NCBI GenBank assembly: GCA_016842005.1
Contig: JAENYD010000007.1
Location: forward strand, 41,567 to 105,566
Length of the DNA stretch: 64,000 bases
Source of the DNA: Clostridium thermobutyricum
GTDB lineage: Bacteria > Bacillota > Clostridia > Ch29
Direction of reading: 5' to 3'
Within the stretch, counting starts at the first letter, position 1. Each line of letters begins with the position of its first letter. Shown piece after piece: positions 29,729-38,517 of the stretch. The notes under the pieces were generated by a model. It saw only the letters and a list, made by a program, of their open reading frames with translations. It was not told where the DNA came from and searched no databases. The translations under genes and the position numbers were made by a program.

Positions 29729-30103
29729 TTATAATTTAAGAGCATTTTTTATTAAATCATAATCTATAAGACTGAAATCCCGCAGGTATTTATCAGGCCA
29801 GTCAGGTGTCGCTTTATCTTTCAAAAGGGATACTGTACGGCATATGCTGTCTTCCATAATCAGCAGGGAATCAGTGTCCACTTTCCCCTCCCTTTTTTCC
29901 AGCACTACGGTTTTGTAAGGAGTAAAATTGGGCTTGATGCTCCCCGAAAGAGGATGGGTCAGAAGCCTGTATCCGGTGTGTATAAGGTCCCTGGCTTTTT
30001 CCAGTGTATTCAGCAAACTCCCCTCAACAAAAACAATTTCAAAATGTGAGGAAAGATTTTCTCTTACAAGATTATTATTAGAAACAACTACTATATTATT
30101 CAC
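29729..30103 (-). CDS. grdX: GrdX family protein
   Basis: A 124-residue protein that is usually the first gene of glycine reductase operons; its function is unknown. The start is the GTG at 30101-30103, nine bases after GGGAGG, giving the standard opening NNIVVVSNNNLV. The longer frame to 30181 runs toward the riboswitch. No membrane segment or catalytic motif is seen; the fold is probably alpha/beta. Its place first after the glycine riboswitch supports the assignment. Confidence 0.9.
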   Translation of the reverse strand: MNNIVVVSNNNLVRENLSSHFEIVFVEGSLLNTLEKARDLIHTGYRLLTHPLSGSIKPNFTPYKTVVLEKREGKVDTDSLLIMEDSICRTVSLLKDKATPDWPDKYLRDFSLIDYDLIKNALKL

Positions 30104-30257
30104 AACATCATACCTCCCGGGTGAGATTGTCAGGCCTGACATGAATAAGCATTTCACCAAAATGGCAGAACTATGCTGCATATGATTTCCTGTATTATGA
30201 ATTATTGTAAATAAAAAACAGGTAAGTCAAATGGCCTGATTGTCGCCACTTTCCTCC

Positions 30258-30428
30258 CTGTTTTTGTACCTGAGAGATTCTTCTTAAAAAAAGAATTGCT
30301 CCTTCGGTGCTGCAGATGCAGCTCTCCAGAGATACGTCCGGACACGGTCCTTTTACCTGAGAGTTTCACTGCCAGCAGGCAGCTGACAGCTTACCCCTTC
30401 GGTGCCCGCAAGGGTCTCTCCCGCATCC
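30258..30428 (-). promoter_or_regulatory. Tandem glycine riboswitch
   Basis: Two aptamers on the minus strand each show the gcvT-motif pattern: the first GGGAGAGACC...CACCGAAGGGGTAAG...AAACTCTCAGGTAAAAGGAC, the second TCTGGAGAGC...CACCGAAGGAGCAA...AATCTCTCAGGTACAAAAAC. They are joined by a short linker and are followed by grdX after about 150 bases. A weak CAGG/CCTG stem with six T residues near 30210-30235 may be the expression platform. Glycine should switch the operon on. Confidence 0.95.
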
Positions 30429-30494
30429 TTCATCCGGAATGCTATAAATTTTAATATAAGAATTCTATAAAAATTTTTAATTTCCTCTAATTTT

Positions 30495-30524
30495 TTATTA
30501 ATAAATCCAATGATTTATTAATAA
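30495..30524. terminator. AT-rich hairpin after the first degV gene
   Basis: TTATTAATAAATC and GATTTATTAATAA are perfect 13-base arms with a four-base loop, followed by T-rich DNA on the minus strand just after the degV stop. Confidence 0.5.
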
Positions 30525-30538
30525 AATTTATTCCCTGC

Positions 30539-31375
30539 CTATGCAAACATAATGGCTATCGTCCCGGGCCCGGCATGGGTCCCTATTACGCATCCGATTT
30601 CTGAAACAATTACTTCTCCGGGATTGAATTCCTGCACAACCATATCTCTGAACTGGACGGCATCCTCCTCACAGGCGGCATGGACAATTGCCACGGTTTT
30701 ATCCTCCATGTTCTGACTTTTTTCCCGGGCAATCTGAATAATCCTGTTCAATGCCTTTTTCTTTCCTCTGACCTTGTCCAGGACTTCCAGTTCTCCATTT
30801 CTCACTTCAAGTATGGGTTTTATATTCATAACAGTGGCTATTGTCGCCTTGGCAGGGCTCAACCGCCCGCCCTTCTTCAAATACTCCAGTGTGTCTACTC
30901 CAAATACATAATTCATCCTGTCCCGCAGGTCAAGGAGTTCCTTTTCAATTTCTTCGGGCGCAATACCTGCCCTGGCCAGCCGCGCCCCTGCAAGGGCTAT
31001 AAGACCTATACCCATAGAATACCCGAGAGAGTCTATTACAAATATCCTGTCACTGCCAATAATATCCCTGGCGATAACTGCTGACTGGTATGTACCACTG
31101 CCTTTAGAGCTCAAATGTATTGATATCACGGCATCTCCGTTATCCAGCGCTCTCTGGTAAGCGGATACAAAGGCGGGTGGATTGACCTGAGATGTTGTAG
31201 GAAGGATCTTGCTGCCGGCAAGCATCTCGTAGAATTGGCCAGGAGTAATGTCAACTCCATCCCTGTAGCTTTTATCCCCGAAGTTAACCATAAGGGGCAG
31301 TACTTCAATATCGTACTTTTGGATTAACTCCCGCGGTAAATCGGCAGTACTGTCGGTTATAATCTTTACGCCCAT
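30539..31375 (-). CDS. DegV family (fatty-acid-binding) protein, copy 1
   Basis: A 278-residue DegV/FakB-like protein. KIITDSTADLPRELI, the Ser-containing TTSQVNPPAF loop, IHLSSKGSGTYQSA and the closing HAGPGTIAI are typical. Family members bind a fatty acid and present it to a kinase for phosphorylation; no FakA is nearby. I use the ATG at 31373-31375, nine bases after GGGAGG. It is paralogous to the adjacent gene. Confidence 0.9.
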   Translation of the reverse strand: MGVKIITDSTADLPRELIQKYDIEVLPLMVNFGDKSYRDGVDITPGQFYEMLAGSKILPTTSQVNPPAFVSAYQRALDNGDAVISIHLSSKGSGTYQSAVIARDIIGSDRIFVIDSLGYSMGIGLIALAGARLARAGIAPEEIEKELLDLRDRMNYVFGVDTLEYLKKGGRLSPAKATIATVMNIKPILEVRNGELEVLDKVRGKKKALNRIIQIAREKSQNMEDKTVAIVHAACEEDAVQFRDMVVQEFNPGEVIVSEIGCVIGTHAGPGTIAIMFA

Positions 31376-31379
31376 TTCA

Positions 31380-32228
31380 TTATACCTCCCTGTCAAAATA
31401 AAGTGCTATGGCTGTGGGACCCGAATAGGTTCCTATAACACTTCCCACTCTGCCTTTAATTATTTCCTTTACGCCAAAACAGTTCCTGAGAAGGTCCTGC
31501 AGTTCCCGGGCAATATCCTCATAACCTACATAATTCATACCCACGGTTTTCCCGGTGAGGTCGGTTCCTAACGCGGTGATCTGATCTTTTATCCATTTCA
31601 CAATCTTCTTTCTGCCCCTGACCCTGCCCAGTACCGCAACCTCTCCGTCTTTAAAGGTAAGTATGGGTTTTATATTAAGGAGATTTCCTACCAGTGCCGC
31701 GCCGCTCTTTATCCTTCCTCCTTTTTCCACATAAGTCAGGGTATCAAGTACCAGAATATTATATAGATTTTCTGACAGGTATTGAACCCTCTCCATGATT
31801 TCATATATGCTGCGCCCGTCTTTGGCCATTACTGCCGCCTCTCTGACTATAAAGCCGTGGGCCATGGTTGTCATCTTTGTATCGAACACGTATATACCTT
31901 CAATGCCCAGTACATTTTTTGCTATAACGGCCGACTGGTATGTACCGCTCAGTTTGCTTGACAGAAAAAGCCCCAGTATGGTCTCGTACTCACCGCATAA
32001 ATCCTCAAAAACTTCGGTAAACTGCCCTACAGAAATCTGAGACGTACTGGGAAATGTTTCAGATGCCTTTAGTTTTTGAAAGAATTCTTCTGAAGATATA
32101 TCAACTCCATCTTTATAACTATCCTTGCCGAACGTTACCGTTAAAGGTATTACCTCTATATTCAACTGCTCAATTACATCCCCTGGCAGGTCACAAGTGC
32201 TGTCGGTTACTATCTTTATTTTTTGCAT
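31380..32228 (-). CDS. DegV family (fatty-acid-binding) protein, copy 2
   Basis: A 282-residue DegV protein with the same motif set (KIVTDSTCDLPGDVI, PSTSQISVGQF, LFLSSKLSGTYQSA, GTYSGPTAIAL). The ATG at 32226-32228 has AGGGGG ten bases upstream; the longer frame is a non-homologous leader. Only four bases separate its stop codon from the start of copy 1, so the pair is an operon. The two copies probably differ in acyl-chain preference, as FakB paralogues do. Confidence 0.9.
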   Translation of the reverse strand: MQKIKIVTDSTCDLPGDVIEQLNIEVIPLTVTFGKDSYKDGVDISSEEFFQKLKASETFPSTSQISVGQFTEVFEDLCGEYETILGLFLSSKLSGTYQSAVIAKNVLGIEGIYVFDTKMTTMAHGFIVREAAVMAKDGRSIYEIMERVQYLSENLYNILVLDTLTYVEKGGRIKSGAALVGNLLNIKPILTFKDGEVAVLGRVRGRKKIVKWIKDQITALGTDLTGKTVGMNYVGYEDIARELQDLLRNCFGVKEIIKGRVGSVIGTYSGPTAIALYFDREV

Positions 32229-32313
32229 ATGTTCAATACCCCCTAGCAACTTTATCTCCCCCACAGTTTAATTTTATATTAAATCCTGCCCGGGTTCAAT
32301 ATAATTGTAAACT

Positions 32314-32400
32314 GTCAGGGGGACGGTTCTGCTGACAACATTTAATGTTGTCAGCAGAACCGTCCCCCTGACATCCCCCTGACAGCGTCCCCCTGACAAT
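32314..32400. repeat. Perfect 28-bp inverted repeat with extra CCCCCTGACA copies
   Basis: Arms of 28 bases (32314-32341 and 32345-32372, beginning GTCAGGGGGACGG) pair perfectly around a three-base loop. Two more (N)TCCCCCTGACA units follow to 32398. No coding. The sequence style resembles REP-like palindromes spread in many Firmicutes and linked to REP-associated tyrosine transposases, but none is seen here. Confidence 0.85.
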
Positions 32401-32407
32401 GACAGGT

Positions 32408-34015
32408 TTAGCCTTTTTCCCTGTCAAGCACGGCCAGGGATATATTGGAACAATGATCCCCTATTCTTTCCAGGTTGCTGATTGCATCCAGAAATACTAT
32501 CCCAGCACTGGGCATACACTGGTGATTATTCAGTCTGTTAATATGTCCCAGTCTCAGTTCCCTTTCCATTGTATCCACTTCGTCCTCCCTGCTTCTTATA
32601 CTCCTGGCAAGGGCAAAATCGCTTTTCTCCAGTGCAGTAACAGCGTCTTCCACCATTGAATAGACATAGTCAGCCATACGCTGGAATTCTTCTTTCCCCA
32701 TATCCGAGAATACAAGCCTGTTATCAATCTTGTACTGACTTAACTCCACAATGTTTTCCGCATGGTCCCCTATTCTCTCAATGTCATTGATGGTGTGGAA
32801 GAGCCCCGTAACAATGTCATTCTCTGCAGATGACAGTCCGCTGTTGGCAAGGTCTATCAGAAACTGGGTCATCTCTCTTTCCAGACGGTTAACCTGTTTT
32901 TCTTTTTCCAGGGCCGACTCAAGCGATTTTTCATCTTCATCCATGAACCCGCGCAAAGCATCGTGCAGAGTGTTCTGGGCAATCCTGCCCATTCTGACAA
33001 CTTCTTTGACGGCCTGAACCACGGCAATGCTGGGCGTCTCCAGGATACGGCGGTCCAGGTATTTTAATCCTGTTTCGCTTTCTTCCTCGCCGGGTACCAG
33101 CCTTCTGGAAGCCATAACTATGAAGGCGGCAAAAGGAAGCTGAACAATCGCATTGGTAACATTGAAAAAGGTGTGGGCATTGGCTATCTGCCTCATTGTA
33201 TCCCCGCCGAAGTGACTTACCAGCGTAATCACCGGGCCTGTTATCCAGATAAATATTGCAGTACCGATGATATTAAAAATCACATGGATTACTGCTGCTC
33301 TCCTGGCATTGAGGTTGGTGCCTATACTGGATATAAGGGCGGTTACACAGGTCCCTATATTCTGACCGTAAAGGATGGGTAATGCAACCTGCAGTGTTAT
33401 AAGATTGTTTGCAGCAAGGGCTTGAAGTATGCCGATGGAAGCGCTGCTGCTCTGTATAATGGCGGTAATCGCAAATCCCGCCAGTACGCCGAGGAATCTG
33501 TTTCTGCCCAGCCCTTTCATTATGTCCGAAAAGGCTTCAAGTTCCCTGAGAGGTTTCATGGAGGAAGACATGAGATGCATCCCTATAAACAGTATGCCGA
33601 AACCGGTAAGTATCTCGCCCAGCTGGCGGTGCCTCCTCTTGGAACCGAACAGGAGCAGGGCAACCCCTACGGCTACGACAACGGGGGCTATGTCGGTAAG
33701 CTTGAAAGCCACCAGTTGAGCAGTAACGGTTGTACCTATATTGGCCCCCATTATAACTCCAGCGGCCTGCATCAAAGACATGAGACCGGCATTTACAAAC
33801 CCCACCACCATAACGGTTGTGGCACTGCTGCTCTGTATTATTGCAGTAATCAGAGCCCCTACCAGCAACCCCATAATCCTTTTCGTGGTCAATATCTCCA
33901 GAAGCCTCTTCATCCTTTCACCGGCCGCCTTTTGCAGACCGGACCCCATCACATTCATTCCGTATATGAAAAGTGCCAGACCTCCGAGAAACTCAAAGGC
34001 AATTTTTACAGTCAT
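32408..34015 (-). CDS. Na/Pi cotransporter family protein with PhoU-like domain
   Basis: A 535-residue protein. The N-terminal half has about nine membrane segments with the duplicated Na/Pi motif (IQSSSATTVMVVGFVNAG and IQSSSASIGILQ). The C-terminal 200 residues are a soluble helical PhoU-like domain (IERIGDHAENIVE and a second IERIGDHCSNI), the repeated metal-binding helices. It probably imports phosphate with sodium and may sense phosphate through the PhoU part. Transcribed toward the inverted repeat at 32314-32400, which may end its transcript. Confidence 0.9.
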   Translation of the reverse strand: MTVKIAFEFLGGLALFIYGMNVMGSGLQKAAGERMKRLLEILTTKRIMGLLVGALITAIIQSSSATTVMVVGFVNAGLMSLMQAAGVIMGANIGTTVTAQLVAFKLTDIAPVVVAVGVALLLFGSKRRHRQLGEILTGFGILFIGMHLMSSSMKPLRELEAFSDIMKGLGRNRFLGVLAGFAITAIIQSSSASIGILQALAANNLITLQVALPILYGQNIGTCVTALISSIGTNLNARRAAVIHVIFNIIGTAIFIWITGPVITLVSHFGGDTMRQIANAHTFFNVTNAIVQLPFAAFIVMASRRLVPGEEESETGLKYLDRRILETPSIAVVQAVKEVVRMGRIAQNTLHDALRGFMDEDEKSLESALEKEKQVNRLEREMTQFLIDLANSGLSSAENDIVTGLFHTINDIERIGDHAENIVELSQYKIDNRLVFSDMGKEEFQRMADYVYSMVEDAVTALEKSDFALARSIRSREDEVDTMERELRLGHINRLNNHQCMPSAGIVFLDAISNLERIGDHCSNISLAVLDREKG

Positions 34016-34134
34016 ATCTTACCTACGCCCCCGTAACAATTGTTTGGTATCAAAGATTAAACCCCTTATATAATAAACTATTTATGGACAGGTTTTGTTA
34101 AATCTATGTTAATTTTTTTATACGATTGTTATGA

Positions 34135-34602
34135 TTATTTAAAATTTGTAAAATTTTGCTGTCTCAAAGCTTCGTATAAGACTATAGCTACAGCATTGGA
34201 AAGGTTCAGGGAGCGGGCTTCCACTTCCTTAACCATGGGTATTTTTATACAGAACTCTTTATTCTGTTCCAATAATTTCCGGGGCAGTCCTGCAGTCTCC
34301 TTTCCAAATACAAGAAAATCGCCGGTCTTATATCCGACTCCGGTATAGTACTTTGATCCTTTTGTACTTGCATAGTAAAACCGGGACCCGTCGTATCTGC
34401 CCTTAAGTTCCTCAACGCTATCATAGTATTGCACCTTTACCAGATGCCAGTAATCCAGGCCTGCCCTTTTCAGGTATTTGTCGGTTACAGAAAACCCCAG
34501 AGGCCTTACCAGGTGCAGCACCGAACCCGTGGCTGCGCAGGTACGGGCAATATTGCCCGTGTTCTGGGGAATCTCAGGCTCCACCAGTACTATATTGAAC
34601 AA
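34135..34602 (-). CDS. trmL: tRNA (cytidine(34)-2'-O)-methyltransferase
   Basis: A 155-residue SPOUT methyltransferase of usual length. NIVLVEPEIPQNTGNIARTC, the knot motif FGKETAGLP and the closing IPMVKEVEARSLNLSNAVAI define TrmL/YibK. It methylates the wobble ribose of certain leucine tRNAs. The start is the TTG at 34600-34602, ten bases after GGGGAGG; the longer frame to 34641 adds a non-homologous leader. Confidence 0.93.
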   Translation of the reverse strand: MFNIVLVEPEIPQNTGNIARTCAATGSVLHLVRPLGFSVTDKYLKRAGLDYWHLVKVQYYDSVEELKGRYDGSRFYYASTKGSKYYTGVGYKTGDFLVFGKETAGLPRKLLEQNKEFCIKIPMVKEVEARSLNLSNAVAIVLYEALRQQNFTNFK

Positions 34603-34666
34603 TACGAACCAGCCTCCCCTCTCCTCAATAATTCCCGCCATAATGGCGGATTGTGCGATACAGTCC

Positions 34667-35821
34667 CTATGATTTTCTCCTGTGCACCATTTTCATAATC
34701 CAGGGCCTGTATATTTCTACCGCTTTATTATAACAGAGTTCCTGGCAGCAGAAACACCTTATACATTTTTCCAGGTCAACCCGGGGACGGCCATCCATAA
34801 TGGTTATTGCCCCGGGAGGACAGTTCCTGGCACAATCGCCGCAGCCGGTGCATGCTGACAGTTTGAACAGGGGTTTTGCCTTAATCCTGCTGTTTATAAA
34901 TCTGGCCACAGGTTCCGGCATCCTTCCCTCCAGAAATGGTACTGCCCGAATGGATGGTGTTTCGAATCTTTTTAACTTTATTTTTCCCAGATCCGAGCCA
35001 ATTATAGAGATGTCTTCCATTCTCCCGCTGAAAAGCCCCCTCTCCTGCGCCCTGCATACGGTAGGAACTTCCTGGGGATTGATACCTGCCGCAGTAACAG
35101 CAGTATAATCCAGGGCAAAGGGATTTGGGGATGCCATAAGGACCCCCATATTCACCGGCCTTCCGGCGGAAGGCCCATTCCCTTCCATGGCTACGATGCC
35201 GTCTATTATCGAAAGACAGGGTTTTAGATAGGTACACACGTCCACCAGCATATTAGAGAAATCTTCAATATCAGGCATATTGAAATGATACTCTGCCTTT
35301 ATCAAACCCGGGATAACGCCGAAAAGATTCTTAACAGCCCCGGTAAACAGCATCATACCATGGGTTTTCAGTTTACTGAAGGATATGACCGCATCAGCAT
35401 CCGCTATACATTTCATTATTTTGAGCCTTTTAATTACTTTCCCTTCAGGATGGGAAACCTCCACAAAATCTGTATCAAAATTGAGTTCTGCCCCTGACCT
35501 CCTGGCAGCTTCCTCCATCCCGGTCATTCTGTATACCCTCTTCAGTACAGTCTTATTGAATGGCCCGCCGGGGCTGTCTCCTATCACAGGTACCCCTCCA
35601 GCAGCAACTATCTCCCTGCACAGGGCCTCAACCAGTGAAGGATGGGTTGTAACAGCCTCTTCCGGTTCTTTGGCCATAAGCAGGTTGGCCTTAATCAGAA
35701 CCCTGTCTCCTTTCTTGACAAAATTCTCTATGCCTCCGAGGTTTTCAAGGGTTTGCCGTATATTCCTGCCGGTCTCTGCCCGGTCATAACCATTGCATTT
35801 TAGTACAGACACTCTCTCCAC
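34667..35821 (-). CDS. DUF362 protein with C-terminal 4Fe-4S ferredoxin domain
   Basis: A 384-residue protein. The DUF362 part (KKGDRVLIKANLL, GDSPGGPFNKT, SFSKLKTHGMMLFTGAVKN) is followed by two 4Fe-4S motifs, ACTGCGDCARNCPPGAI and CIRCFCCQELCYNKAV. Such proteins are common in anaerobes and are thought to act in redox or Fe-S processes; the exact role is unknown. I take the GTG at 35819-35821 (ERVSVLKCNGYDRAE); an upstream ATG at 35872 lies in a repeat-like hairpin and is less likely. Confidence 0.85.
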   Translation of the reverse strand: MERVSVLKCNGYDRAETGRNIRQTLENLGGIENFVKKGDRVLIKANLLMAKEPEEAVTTHPSLVEALCREIVAAGGVPVIGDSPGGPFNKTVLKRVYRMTGMEEAARRSGAELNFDTDFVEVSHPEGKVIKRLKIMKCIADADAVISFSKLKTHGMMLFTGAVKNLFGVIPGLIKAEYHFNMPDIEDFSNMLVDVCTYLKPCLSIIDGIVAMEGNGPSAGRPVNMGVLMASPNPFALDYTAVTAAGINPQEVPTVCRAQERGLFSGRMEDISIIGSDLGKIKLKRFETPSIRAVPFLEGRMPEPVARFINSRIKAKPLFKLSACTGCGDCARNCPPGAITIMDGRPRVDLEKCIRCFCCQELCYNKAVEIYRPWIMKMVHRRKS

Positions 35822-35859
35822 GCAGCATCTTCCCTTCCTTTTGATAGACAATATTTCCG

Positions 35860-35995
35860 GCTTCAGGTGCATTAGCCCCGTCTGAAGCTAAGAACCCGTT
35901 ATCCAGGGACGCAACGCCGCACGCCTCCCATCCAATAGGCCCGGGATACTAACGACGGTAGTAATGGGATAAAATGAAACTTCCCGCCCCTCATA
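35860..35995 (-). mobile_element. Possible insertion-sequence (IS200/IS605-like) end remnant
   Basis: No gene is seen. Minus-strand blocks such as ATTGGATGGGAGGCGTGCGG, CCCTGGATAACGGGTTCTTA and the hairpin GCTTCAG/CTGAAGC (35860-35888) have the look of the structured 3' end of tnpB-type insertion sequences. No transposase is present. The assignment is from memory of such ends and is uncertain. Confidence 0.3.
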
Positions 35996-36040
35996 TAAAA
36001 ATTATAGTTCATCTAAAATATATATTGAAGTGCTAAATTG

Positions 36041-36077
36041 GAGGAGCACAGGCATCCCCGTATTACCTGTGCTCCTC
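36041..36077. terminator. Strong hairpin after the small hypothetical gene
   Basis: GAGGAGCACAGG and CCTGTGCTCCTC are perfect 12-base arms. It follows the stop of the 73-residue gene on the minus strand; the T run is weak there and slightly better on the plus strand (CGTTTTAA). Confidence 0.55.
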
Positions 36078-36082
36078 TCGTT

Positions 36083-36304
36083 TTAATTCATATAACGCTT
36101 GACTATTGTTCTCAGACATAAGTAGATGTCTATTATATCGTTACCCATTTTTACCGCATTTTCCCCATACTGCTCTTTAAGGTGTTTGTTTTCCTGACTT
36201 TCTCCATCCAGCAATGCTTTCAATAACCGGTGCCTCAAAATCAGGCCCTCAATCACTGAAAACACCCGGGCAACATCCCCCTTATCGCTACCTGGCTTAT
36301 TCAT
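36083..36304 (-). CDS. Small hypothetical protein, 73 residues
   Basis: I do not recognise this family. It is predicted to be a soluble, helical, charged protein (GLILRHRLLKALLDGESQEN and HLKEQYGENAVKMGNDIIDI) without signal or membrane segment. GAGGTGGT lies eight bases before the ATG and a strong hairpin follows the stop, which supports a real gene. It stands alone, upstream of the DUF362 gene on the same strand and downstream of the cobalamin cluster. Confidence 0.6.
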   Translation of the reverse strand: MNKPGSDKGDVARVFSVIEGLILRHRLLKALLDGESQENKHLKEQYGENAVKMGNDIIDIYLCLRTIVKRYMN

Positions 36305-36526
36305 TCATACCACCTCGGCAAGCAGTCGTTCCTCTCTCTCATAGCCATACCGCTCCGCTGTGATTATAAATTGTATTTCACCTGCTATACCTATTTCTCT
36401 ATATAACCCTGTAATCCCTTCTTTGTTATTGTTTATTTTTATATAAATTTTCCCATTTTAGCTCCGGTGTAACTGCCGTCAGTTATGTGCAGGCCTGTCT
36501 ATGCCAGCAGGCTGGCAAGTTGCACT

Positions 36527-37402
36527 TTATAGGGCCTTAGCCCCGCCATCCGCTATATCCACACAATATACAGCTTCCATATGCCTTTCTATCCCCTCCG
36601 CCTTTATGTTATACATTATTTCCCGGGGGTCCCCGCAGGACGGGTCAACAATAATTCCCATTACCGTACCGCTGTGGGCCACATTAACCCCCACAGCACC
36701 CCAGGCAATTGCCTTTTCAGTTATCCGTTCCAGTCCTTCCTTCTTGAGCACCTCCTGGTTGGCAAAGGCACTGATAATGGCAGCCTTTCCTATGGCAGAG
36801 CAATCCCCTTCTTTAATTCCTTTTATCAGCATCTCAGAGGACTGCTCTATCATGTGGCCGTATCTTCTTTTAACCGGCATATAATCTTGCTTCCTGAATT
36901 CAATGGTGTCTACTGTCCCCCGGCCTTCAAGCACCACTACCTTCATCGGGGGGAGTCTGCCGAGCTTCCGGCGTACCAGGCCTTCCACCGGATCGAAAAG
37001 GGTTATGTCATCAAATAGAATACTATCAGTGGGTTCAATCTTCAGGGCGACATCAACTATAAAATCTTCCCGGATTTCCTTCCCCGCCAGGCGGCCTGCA
37101 GCAGCCACCACCGCTCCAATATCGGCCGTACTGCTGGCCATGCCTTTACATTCCGGGATGTCACTATCAATATTAATACGGATGTTATAACTCTCCCTGA
37201 CAGGGATACCCATCAGCTCAAAGGTCCTTTCCAGGGCACATCTGGCCTTTACCGGCCCGGTATGCCTCATGTTCTTTCGGGTTTCGACCAGGGTTACCCG
37301 GGAATAACGGTTTACAGGATAAGAGACCAGCAGTTCCCTTCCCCCTATGACCCCCTGGATAAGTTCTCCGCAGGAACCCGGACATATGGCACTAGCTTTC
37401 AT
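36527..37402 (-). CDS. pduX: L-threonine kinase (GHMP family) for cobalamin side chain
   Basis: A 291-residue GHMP kinase. The N-terminal PGSCGELIQG and the ATP loop IPECKGMASSTADIGA match PduX. It makes L-threonine 3-phosphate, the substrate of CobD for the aminopropanol linker of cobalamin. The start overlaps the cobD stop by about ten bases, so the two are translationally coupled. It is the last gene of the cobalamin cluster. Confidence 0.9.
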   Translation of the reverse strand: MKASAICPGSCGELIQGVIGGRELLVSYPVNRYSRVTLVETRKNMRHTGPVKARCALERTFELMGIPVRESYNIRINIDSDIPECKGMASSTADIGAVVAAAGRLAGKEIREDFIVDVALKIEPTDSILFDDITLFDPVEGLVRRKLGRLPPMKVVVLEGRGTVDTIEFRKQDYMPVKRRYGHMIEQSSEMLIKGIKEGDCSAIGKAAIISAFANQEVLKKEGLERITEKAIAWGAVGVNVAHSGTVMGIIVDPSCGDPREIMYNIKAEGIERHMEAVYCVDIADGGAKAL

Positions 37403-38498
37403 CACCCGATGCCTCCGATTTCAGTATTTCTTCCAGGACCTGTACAAGACAGCGGTTGGCTTCCCTGCTCTTAACAGCCAGCCGGACATAACTGTCATCC
37501 AGGCCCTGAAAATTGCCAGCATTCCGTATGAGTATACCTCTCTGGAGCATTAAGTCCTGGAGTTTGCCGGCACCCATTCCCGGACGCAAAATTCTTGAAA
37601 GAATAAAATTTGCACTGCTGCGGTAAGGTTTTATCCCTTCCATATTCTCAAGGGCTTTAAACAAATAAATTTTTTCACTGCCAAGCCATTCCCTGGTCTT
37701 TTTTATATACTCCACATCGTTCAGGGAGGCGATACCCGCTTTTTCTGCAAGGAAATTCACCGACCACGGTTCCTTGATGTTTTCCATAATCAGCTTCAGC
37801 CTGTTGCTGCCTATCAGTCCATAACCCAGTCTTAAACCGGGGAACCCGAAAAACTTGGTGAAAGCCCTTACGATAACCAGATTGGTGTAATCTTCCAGGC
37901 ATTTCACCATACTGTACTTGTCATGGTCTTCCACAAAGTCCATGAATGCCTCATCAACCATTACATAAATCCCCAGTTCTGCAGCTTTTTCTATTATGTG
38001 TTTCATATCATCGCTGTTTACCACTGTTCCGGTGGGATTGTTGGGATTACACAGCAAAAGCATGTGAAATTCATCCGAAAGGCGGTTTATAAGCCCTTCC
38101 ACATCCAGGGCAAACCCGGCCTCTTCTTTCAGTTGAAAAAACTCCACTCTGCACCCGACAGTATTAAGGGCCCGGCAATATTCCGAAAAACTCGGGGCCA
38201 GTACCAAAGCCCTGCCGGGATTAACCGCCCGTATGGTAAGATATATTATCTCAGTAGCCCCGTTACCTGTTATTACACGTTCATCCCTTACACCGTGATA
38301 ACCGGCCAGTGCCGAAACCAGACGGGGATTCCCCGGTTCCGGATAATTGACGACACCATCCAGGTTGGTGATTATTGCCTCCCGGGCCAGGAAAGGCAAC
38401 CCCAGGGGATTTATGTTGGCACTGAAATCCAGTATTTTATCCTGACAGTAACCTGAAATCCTTGAAGCCTTGTATATGTTCCCTCCATGTTCGGCCAT
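37392..38498 (-). CDS. cobD: L-threonine 3-phosphate decarboxylase CobD
   Basis: A 368-residue PLP enzyme of the class II aminotransferase fold. HGGNIYKASR at the N-terminus, DFSANINPLGLP, LCNPNNPTGTVV and the PLP-Lys region RAFTKFFGFPGLRLG are seen; the opening HGGN and SANINP favour CobD over histidinol-phosphate aminotransferase. It yields (R)-1-aminopropan-2-ol phosphate for CbiB. I use the ATG at 38496-38498 because the GTG upstream overlaps the GGGAGG site. Confidence 0.92.
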   Translation of the reverse strand: MAEHGGNIYKASRISGYCQDKILDFSANINPLGLPFLAREAIITNLDGVVNYPEPGNPRLVSALAGYHGVRDERVITGNGATEIIYLTIRAVNPGRALVLAPSFSEYCRALNTVGCRVEFFQLKEEAGFALDVEGLINRLSDEFHMLLLCNPNNPTGTVVNSDDMKHIIEKAAELGIYVMVDEAFMDFVEDHDKYSMVKCLEDYTNLVIVRAFTKFFGFPGLRLGYGLIGSNRLKLIMENIKEPWSVNFLAEKAGIASLNDVEYIKKTREWLGSEKIYLFKALENMEGIKPYRSSANFILSRILRPGMGAGKLQDLMLQRGILIRNAGNFQGLDDSYVRLAVKSREANRCLVQVLEEILKSEASGDES

Positions 38499-38517
38499 TA
38501 GGGTCACCTCCCTTCAT

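Noticed and set aside
32314..32400. CRISPR array
   Set aside because: The repeats are contiguous palindromic units without spacers and no cas genes are present in the window.
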